This document shows positions 6,795 through 10,923 of a stretch of 10,923 bases of DNA, piece after piece. Within the stretch, counting starts at the first letter, position 1. Every line of letters begins with the position of its first letter. The position numbers and the translations under genes were made by a program. The DNA comes from an uncultured Allobaculum sp. (GTDB lineage: Bacteria > Bacillota_I > Bacilli_A > Erysipelotrichales > Erysipelotrichaceae), in the NCBI GenBank assembly GCA_910577085.1, contig CAJTLE010000097.1:1-10923 (forward strand). The letters run 5' to 3'. The notes below the pieces were generated by a model. That model saw nothing but the letters and a program-made list of their open reading frames with translations, ran no database searches and was not told the DNA's origin.

Positions 6795-7508
6795 CTATCT
6801 GTTTCTAAAAATAATTGTTGTATTATTATTTTCAACAAATTCACCCGGATGAATGGCAATCGCTCCTAATATATCATTATCGCTTTTATTCAAATCGACA
6901 CCACAAGTATAATAATAGGCTGCCCAAACTAATTGGGAGCAATAAAAGCTATTCGTCTGTCGTGCATCCCAAAAATTCAAGTTGTACGGAGATCCTACCT
7001 GTCTGCCAGCCCAGTATCCTGCATTCCAATCTTGATCTACCGTGGTGCTATTTACGCCAACTTGCCAAATGGTATGTTTATCGCTATACCATATTCCGTT
7101 ACGTAATCGTACCTTCTCGCCTGGTTTAGGAGCTTCTGCTACACACTCATCATCCTGAGGCGCAACTATCGCTGCGTGCCAGGTATTTACTGTGTCAGTG
7201 CCAAAACCTTCTGTTGTTACACAAATCACTCCATCTCTCCAACTCCATCCCCCTATCGCCGATCTTGTGGATATCCCTTTTATATCACCACTAACTGGTG
7301 CTTGTAATCCATATTCTAAATACTGTTTTTCCAATTCTGGAATATTATCTAACACTCTCTGTTGCTCATCGGTATATTCTGAATTTCTATTATCAGTTTC
7401 AGTATAAGGCGAACTCCAGTCATCCATAGCCTGCATAGGTGTAGCCTGCAAAAATAAGAGTGGAACAAGAATCATAGTGTTCAGAAAATAAACTAATGTT
7501 TTTTTCAT
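6795..7508 (-). CDS. Secreted cysteine hydrolase of the permuted papain/NlpC-P60 (YiiX-like) type
   Basis: A 237-residue exported protein. Residues 1-27 are a signal peptide (MKKTLVYF, a hydrophobic core, then TPMQA before MDDW). After an acidic linker, the mature domain (about 90-220) has the order found in circularly permuted NlpC/P60 or papain-like folds. His111 comes first (VNTWHAAIV), then a Glu in CVAEAP (Glu125), then G-S-P-Y-N (172-176), and finally the nucleophile Cys190 in FYCSQLVWAAYYY. Such enzymes cut or exchange amide/acyl bonds, for example in cell-wall peptides or lipids; the substrate here is unknown. The ATG at 7508 was chosen over an upstream TTG (7526) because AAGGA sits 7 bases before it. 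It is the first gene of a pair with the anchored propeller-like protein. Confidence 0.8.
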   Translation of the reverse strand: MKKTLVYFLNTMILVPLLFLQATPMQAMDDWSSPYTETDNRNSEYTDEQQRVLDNIPELEKQYLEYGLQAPVSGDIKGISTRSAIGGWSWRDGVICVTTEGFGTDTVNTWHAAIVAPQDDECVAEAPKPGEKVRLRNGIWYSDKHTIWQVGVNSTTVDQDWNAGYWAGRQVGSPYNLNFWDARQTNSFYCSQLVWAAYYYTCGVDLNKSDNDILGAIAIHPGEFVENNNTTIIFRNR

Positions 7509-8185
7509 TGAATATCCTTCTTTCAATATTACTGTTTATGTTTTCGGACATGTGTAAGAAAGCTTACCTATTACAAAGCAATACCCATTAATTCCAACCA
7601 CTCTTTCATCTGTTAAGGGACCACTCTCAAATAAAATTCAAGACTTAGCAATTCACTACCGCTGATATAAAGCGTAAAAGTAGTTTATTTGTGGACGCTC
7701 ATTTATTGGGCTTCCTAAGCAGCAATCTATTGTAACCGTGACCTAAAGTGGTGAAATATTACTCTGACTTTTTATTCTTGCTTTATCTGCTCTTTGTTAT
7801 ATAAACTTCATGACTTGGGAGCCACATGACAGAATGAAAAAAAAGAGTTTTGCCGAAAAGCTTACATTTTGATATTAGGATCTGTGAAAAGTAACTACCA
7901 ATAAAACATCTCTTAAGTTAAATTATGTATTATTTATATAATTATCGATATATAATATATAAGATAGATAAAATATAACTATAGATTCTCGTTCTTGAAA
8001 ACAGGGAATTACTCTTCTGTAGATCCCCTTGGACATTGCTTATAATAATTCGATTGGGGTCACCTACCAATTTGGAACTTCTTTTTCAAAAAGAAAAAGC
8101 TGTTTTTCGATTTTTAAGTATTTTGATCAGTCGATGATGTATCATTTTCAGTCATCTAAGCGGGCTTTAAATTGATCACCAAACA
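7509..8185. other. AT-rich intergenic region without a convincing gene
   Basis: No frame with a good ribosome site and length was found. A small hairpin GTAAG/CTTAC (7554-7567) lies in the leader of the hydrolase gene. The stretch about 7,913-7,985 is almost entirely A and T, with runs such as TATATAATATATA, and may hold promoters. A weak CTTTTTC/GAAAAAG hairpin is at 8081-8099. The rest shows nothing I can name. Confidence 0.5.
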
Positions 8186-8329
8186 CTACTTATGTCCTTT
8201 GTTATCTCCATAAGGTTGATTCATCCTCCAGCAATCATCTATCTTTTGATGGCTGGAGCAAAAGTAAGGTAAGATAAGAACACCTCCTATGAATCCAATA
8301 GCTAGTAACTTCAATGCTTTTTTAATCAT
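8186..8329 (-). CDS. Small peptide with hydrophobic leader, candidate signal or small membrane protein
   Basis: A 47-residue frame reading MIKKALKLLAIGFIGGV, then LILPYFC, then a polar tail with a second Cys (DDCW) and ending GDNKGHK. A basic start, a helix of about 18 hydrophobic residues and a hydrophilic tail fit a secreted peptide precursor or a one-helix membrane peptide. A GTG five codons upstream (8344) would give 52 residues and has AAAGGA just 2 bases before it; the ATG itself has no clear ribosome site. It is transcribed divergently from the HTH-TPR regulator, as is seen for some peptide-sensing pairs. LPYFC is not a standard lipobox. I recognise no family. The membrane-leader composition makes it more than a chance frame. 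Confidence 0.5.
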   Translation of the reverse strand: MIKKALKLLAIGFIGGVLILPYFCSSHQKIDDCWRMNQPYGDNKGHK

Positions 8330-8356
8330 ATTCAATTTCTTCACATTCCTTTCTTA

Positions 8357-8382
8357 CCACTTTGGGAACCAAACAAAAGTGG
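8357..8382 (-). promoter_or_regulatory. Hairpin in the leader of the small peptide gene
   Basis: CCACTTT (8357-8363) and AAAGTGG (8376-8382) form a perfect 7-bp stem around a 12-base loop, 13 bases upstream of the possible GTG start. No U-tract follows. It could affect translation or mark a protein-binding site. Confidence 0.35.
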
Positions 8383-8831
8383 ATGATTGTTTTGTTCGGG
8401 TATTGGCTAGGGATGATTAAAATCATACGTATATACACGTTTTAATAATACATAAAGGATCTTGTGACCCTTACGCAAATGTAGTTTTTACCCTAATACT
8501 CCTGGTGGATTAATAAGCTTGTGTCATTCACGTTGTCGATTAAGCGGCGTTATCTAACCAATATAAGTCGATTTATCACACTTTAGTTTATTGTTCTTAT
8601 CTATAGCTAATGTTGCAAATAACTGTCATGGTAGTTAAACACGCCATTCGCGTAAGAGTTGATCTTGGACAATGTCTGTTTCGGACTTAATTTATGCACT
8701 TTTGTTAGAGAGGTTTATTTGAATGAATGAGAGTATTGAAAACAACCTTAGATAAAAGTACCAGTTTACAATCTTTTGATAATTTAGAAAGATAAATGTG
8801 AAATAAACATCGTCTAAGATCTATTTTTATT
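8383..8831. other. Intergenic region between divergent genes
   Basis: About 450 bases with no convincing gene. A near-palindrome ATGATT-AA-AATCAT (about 8412-8425) and the adjacent ACGTATATACACGT are possible regulator sites. Two very short + frames exist, a 20-codon one from 8628 and a 10-codon one from 8723 with GAGAGG 9 bases upstream; neither is long enough to call. Confidence 0.4.
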
Positions 8832-8893
8832 TGATAGTTGGCAACATTTCTGCTATCAGTGGCCTTTTTGCTGATTTCATGATAGTTTTTTTT
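8832..8893 (+). promoter_or_regulatory. Repeated TGATAG/CTATCA boxes, attenuator-like leader of the regulator gene
   Basis: TGATAG (8832-8837), CTATCA (8853-8858) and TGATAG (8880-8885) lie in 54 bases, and the last is followed by eight T residues. The middle box can pair with either outer one, so two exclusive hairpins are possible, the second with a U-tract like a weak terminator. The stems are only 6 bp (about 8 with G-U) and AT-rich, so they may equally be DNA operators. GTTGGCAAC (8837-8845) is a further small dyad. Confidence 0.35.
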
Positions 8894-8937
8894 AAAATAG
8901 AAAGGAACAGATTATTTTCGAAATTCCGAACGCAAAA

Positions 8938-10239
8938 ATGACTTTTCAAGACGGTTACTTTTATGAATATGATCACGAACGTTTTTATGGAGCCTATATC
9001 CTTGATCTAAGGAAAGAATATGAGATTTCTCAAAAAGAACTTGCTAAAATTCTTCACATCAGTAACTCAACTCTATCCAAAATGGAATCTGGCCAACAAA
9101 ATATGAATATAGAAACATTCAATTCTGCTATTCAATACTTTGAAACCTATGATCAGAATTACCATTTCAATAAAGAAATTTCGAAATTGAAAGAAGCTGA
9201 GGATTGGGTTGATAGGTGTGTGCGTGAATTTGTTAATCTTTCCTATGAAAATGCACTATGCGAATTCAAAGGATATCTTAATAACGAAAGCAATATACAT
9301 TCTTTTGCATATTTTCACTACAGATTGGTCCATTCGTTTTATAACCTTTTTCTTGGTAAAGGTTCTATGGAAGAAGTTCAGCATATTATTAATTCTCAAT
9401 ATTTCATTAATGAATACTATCTGGCCCTCTTGTATGACTTATTGGGAATCATTGAAGATACATCGGATCCTGATATGACAAGAAGACAGATTCGTGCACT
9501 TCAAAAAGCATCAAGTCTGGCACAACATACCCACCGCAGGGACTTATCTGGCTTAATTGAATATCACTTAATCTACAGGTATGGAGATGTAGGCCAATTT
9601 CTGGATGCCTTAAATCTAGTTGCTCAATGCATTGACAATCTTCAACAGGCAGGAGCATATCGTCGAATTTTAACCGTTCGAATGAATGAAGGGATCCTTT
9701 ACCGAAATCTGAATCTTTACTCTAAGGCAATTGAAATCTACCAGAATATCATCAATAACTATTCACAGATCAAGGATCCTATCATCCAAAAAGAGATTTT
9801 TGATAACTTAGCTTGGTGTAAATTTATGCAACAAAATGATGAAGAAGCCAGAATATATGCCCTTAAGGGGCTTGATATGGGAAGCCCTTTTCCCGATCTT
9901 TATATCGTTCTTGTTTTTTCAAATTTTAGATTAAAGAATCATGAGCAAGCTGAGCATTTTGCTAGAGAATTTATTCGTAAGAAGACCAACGGAAAGCGCT
10001 CTTCATTCATCAAACTATTTATGAAATTATTATTAAGCATATTAAATAACGAACAGGATATCCCGGATTTATCTACACAAATTCTATCTATGCTTCCTCA
10101 ATATCATGCTGTTGAACTGGAAATCCCATTGTATTGTTTGTTGATTGAACACTACCAAAAACAGAATGACTTTCAGGCAGTTATTCAATATCAGACTCTA
10201 CTTATTCAATACCTACTCCATGACTTTAGCATTCATTAA
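8938..10239 (+). CDS. HTH-TPR transcriptional regulator (RRNPP/Rgg-PlcR-like)
   Basis: A 433-residue protein. Residues 17-67 are a XRE-type helix-turn-helix (YGAYILDLRKEYEISQKELAKILH, with the recognition helix in ISNSTLSKMESG). The remainder is all-helical with TPR-like repeats, clearest at 245-277 (MNEGILYRNLNLYSKAIEIY), 285-315 (DNLAWCKFMQQNDEEARIYALKGL) and 320-350, and a final pair near 396-425. DNA-binding plus a TPR array is the layout of regulators that sense short peptides inside the cell. The ATG at 8938 has no ribosome site. AAAGGA (8901-8906) is instead 7 bases before an in-frame ATT at 8914, which would add 8 residues. The gene is clearly AT-richer than the left half of the window. 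The peptide partner and targets are not known. Confidence 0.85.
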   Translation: MTFQDGYFYEYDHERFYGAYILDLRKEYEISQKELAKILHISNSTLSKMESGQQNMNIETFNSAIQYFETYDQNYHFNKEISKLKEAEDWVDRCVREFVNLSYENALCEFKGYLNNESNIHSFAYFHYRLVHSFYNLFLGKGSMEEVQHIINSQYFINEYYLALLYDLLGIIEDTSDPDMTRRQIRALQKASSLAQHTHRRDLSGLIEYHLIYRYGDVGQFLDALNLVAQCIDNLQQAGAYRRILTVRMNEGILYRNLNLYSKAIEIYQNIINNYSQIKDPIIQKEIFDNLAWCKFMQQNDEEARIYALKGLDMGSPFPDLYIVLVFSNFRLKNHEQAEHFAREFIRKKTNGKRSSFIKLFMKLLLSILNNEQDIPDLSTQILSMLPQYHAVELEIPLYCLLIEHYQKQNDFQAVIQYQTLLIQYLLHDFSIH

Positions 10240-10433
10240 CGGCTCTTACACAAATAGCATGTTTAGCTACTATCACTATTATTTGCGATAGTAATTGCAA
10301 CCCAGCGGTAAGGGCAATAACCTAATAGCGATAGATAAGCTCATTTTGAATTAGACAGTGTTATTTAGTTAATGATATAAACGATACAAATTTTTTATCA
10401 GGATTATCCGTGTTAAAATCTACATTTGTGTAA
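10240..10433. other. Intergenic stretch with one hairpin
   Basis: TACTATC (10268-10274) pairs with GATAGTA (10287-10293) around a 12-base loop, downstream of the regulator's stop. No T-run follows, so it is a weak terminator at best. It again carries the CTATCA/GATAG word seen in the regulator's leader. Confidence 0.45.
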
Positions 10434-10598
10434 GATCCGAGCCAGCAAGATCTCTATGATTATTGCGATATTGCAAGTGTCTCGCATACCGAGAAGATGC
10501 ATGGCCGAAATCTATACGCAAAGGTCAAGAAGATTTTTAAGCAACCTCTCCAAAAAAAGCCGGAGTCTGCCCCCTCAAAAAAAAGGGATAAAATTTGA
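10434..10598 (+). pseudogene. C-terminal fragment, second copy of the decayed gene's 3' end
   Basis: An open frame of 54 codons begins right after a TAA (10431) and ends at TGA (10596-10598). Its last part, KKIFKQPLQKKPESAPSKKR, matches the restored C-terminus of the decayed gene at 5,099-5,600 (KEVFKQTLQKK ... KPESTPSKKG), and the DNA similarity covers about 10,533-10,596. There is no start codon with a ribosome site and no upstream body, so this is a remnant. A longer frame in another register (10426-10644) is a shadow. Possibly the tail of an Rpn-family gene; the family is uncertain. Confidence 0.6.
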
Positions 10599-10655
10599 GG
10601 CTATTGTACTTCAGGTGGGTAACCCTGACAAAAACACCCTTTGAACGGTCGCTGT

Positions 10656-10795
10656 CCCTTCCTTCTGTCGCCTCGCTCGCAAGACTGGCTTTTCACAGGT
10701 TCTGGGAGACCGCAAGGGGTTTAAGCTTGCGTCCCCTTGCGGGCTCCCGGGTTCTGTGAAATGATCAGGCGCGAGTGAGGTGATAGGAGGAAGGG
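10656..10795 (+). ncRNA. 140-nt GC-rich long hairpin, candidate structured RNA
   Basis: Arms 10656-10719 and 10733-10795 are inverted copies enclosing a 13-base loop. The outer 25 positions pair with four differences, all G-U if the + strand is the RNA. An internal loop follows (about 10681-10689 with 10763-10770), then TTTCACAG, a stretch with three more G-U pairs, GGGAG and finally CCGCAAGGGG with CCCCTTGCGG. On the minus strand the same positions would be A-C mismatches, so + transcription is favoured. CGCAAG can also pair with CTTGCG inside the loop (10726-10731). No family recognised. A DNA-level role as a mobile-element end is the alternative. Confidence 0.6.
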
Positions 10796-10923
10796 CCCCC
10801 CTTCAATCTTCTAGAGCCGAGCGAGCGCCCCACCGGCGAGGTGAACTGCCCTAGTCAAAGTCGACATCTGCGATGTACGCTGGCCCAAGGTTTCTTCCAA
10901 TATTTGAACATACCAGTTTGATC
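10796..10923 (+). other. GC-rich continuation with small hairpins
   Basis: CACC/GGTG (10831-10843) and ACATC/GATGT (10864-10876) are short hairpins, and GAGCGAGC near 10819-10826 can pair with GCTCGC of the upstream long hairpin. The block may belong to the same structured RNA and continue past the window. No coding frame stands out. Confidence 0.35.

Noticed and set aside
7571..7609. 12-residue minus-strand frame (MKEWLELMGIAL) upstream of the hydrolase gene as a leader or signal peptide
   Set aside because: Too short to separate from chance and without a proper ribosome site or export signal.
10426..10644. 72-codon + strand frame
   Set aside because: Similarity to the decayed gene at 5.1 kb is in a different reading frame ending at 10598, so this is a shadow.
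10656..10795. Long inverted repeat as a simple rho-independent terminator or CRISPR-type repeat
   Set aside because: There is no T-run after the stem, it is far larger than terminators, and no repeat-spacer periodicity is present.

Overview
The window looks like a chromosomal segment of a low-to-mid GC Firmicute. The signs are strong AGGAGG-type ribosome sites, classic hairpin/U-tract terminators, a XerC/D-type recombinase, a DUF3284-like protein and an HTH-TPR (RRNPP-like) regulator. A gut or oral Erysipelotrichia-type genome would fit, but that placement is inference only. There are nine credible protein genes (one of them very small), two decayed gene fragments that share a 3' end, one MITE-like insertion and one large hairpin that is probably an RNA.

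Left part (1 to about 5,090), moderate GC and ordinary in character: a gene-poor leader with a perfect 40-bp palindrome and a chain of hairpins; a PIN-like nuclease-fold protein (+); a bidirectional terminator; a complete tyrosine recombinase (-) with a readable promoter; a DEDDh exonuclease with a TPR-like middle and a long basic tail (-); and a two-gene leftward operon encoding a two-helix membrane protein with a PH/GRAM-like domain and a DUF3284-like protein. Terminators close most of these units.

Middle and right part (about 5,090 to 10,600), visibly AT-richer and accessory in character. At its left edge is a decayed gene (-), possibly of the Rpn/PD-(D/E)XK recombination-promoting nuclease family. 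It is split by a 175-bp element with 23-bp inverted ends and an 8-bp target duplication. Next come a leftward pair encoding a secreted permuted-papain/NlpC-P60-like cysteine hydrolase and a membrane-anchored, probably beta-propeller-like protein with a calcium-loop motif. A 1.4-kb sparse region follows, carrying a small leftward gene for a 47-residue (or 52-residue) hydrophobic-leader peptide. Last is a rightward 433-residue HTH-TPR regulator with an unusual translation start. A second copy of the same decayed 3' end, inverted relative to the first, closes the cassette near 10,530-10,600.

The most system-like reading is a peptide-sensing module: TPR regulator, divergent small exported peptide, and secreted or anchored effectors. 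It sits between inverted remnants of one gene family. The sequence shows the parts; the functional link between them is inference. The right end (10,656-10,795) holds a GC-rich 140-nt hairpin in which most of the arm differences are G-U pairs if the + strand is transcribed. This argues for a + strand structured RNA that I cannot assign to a known family.
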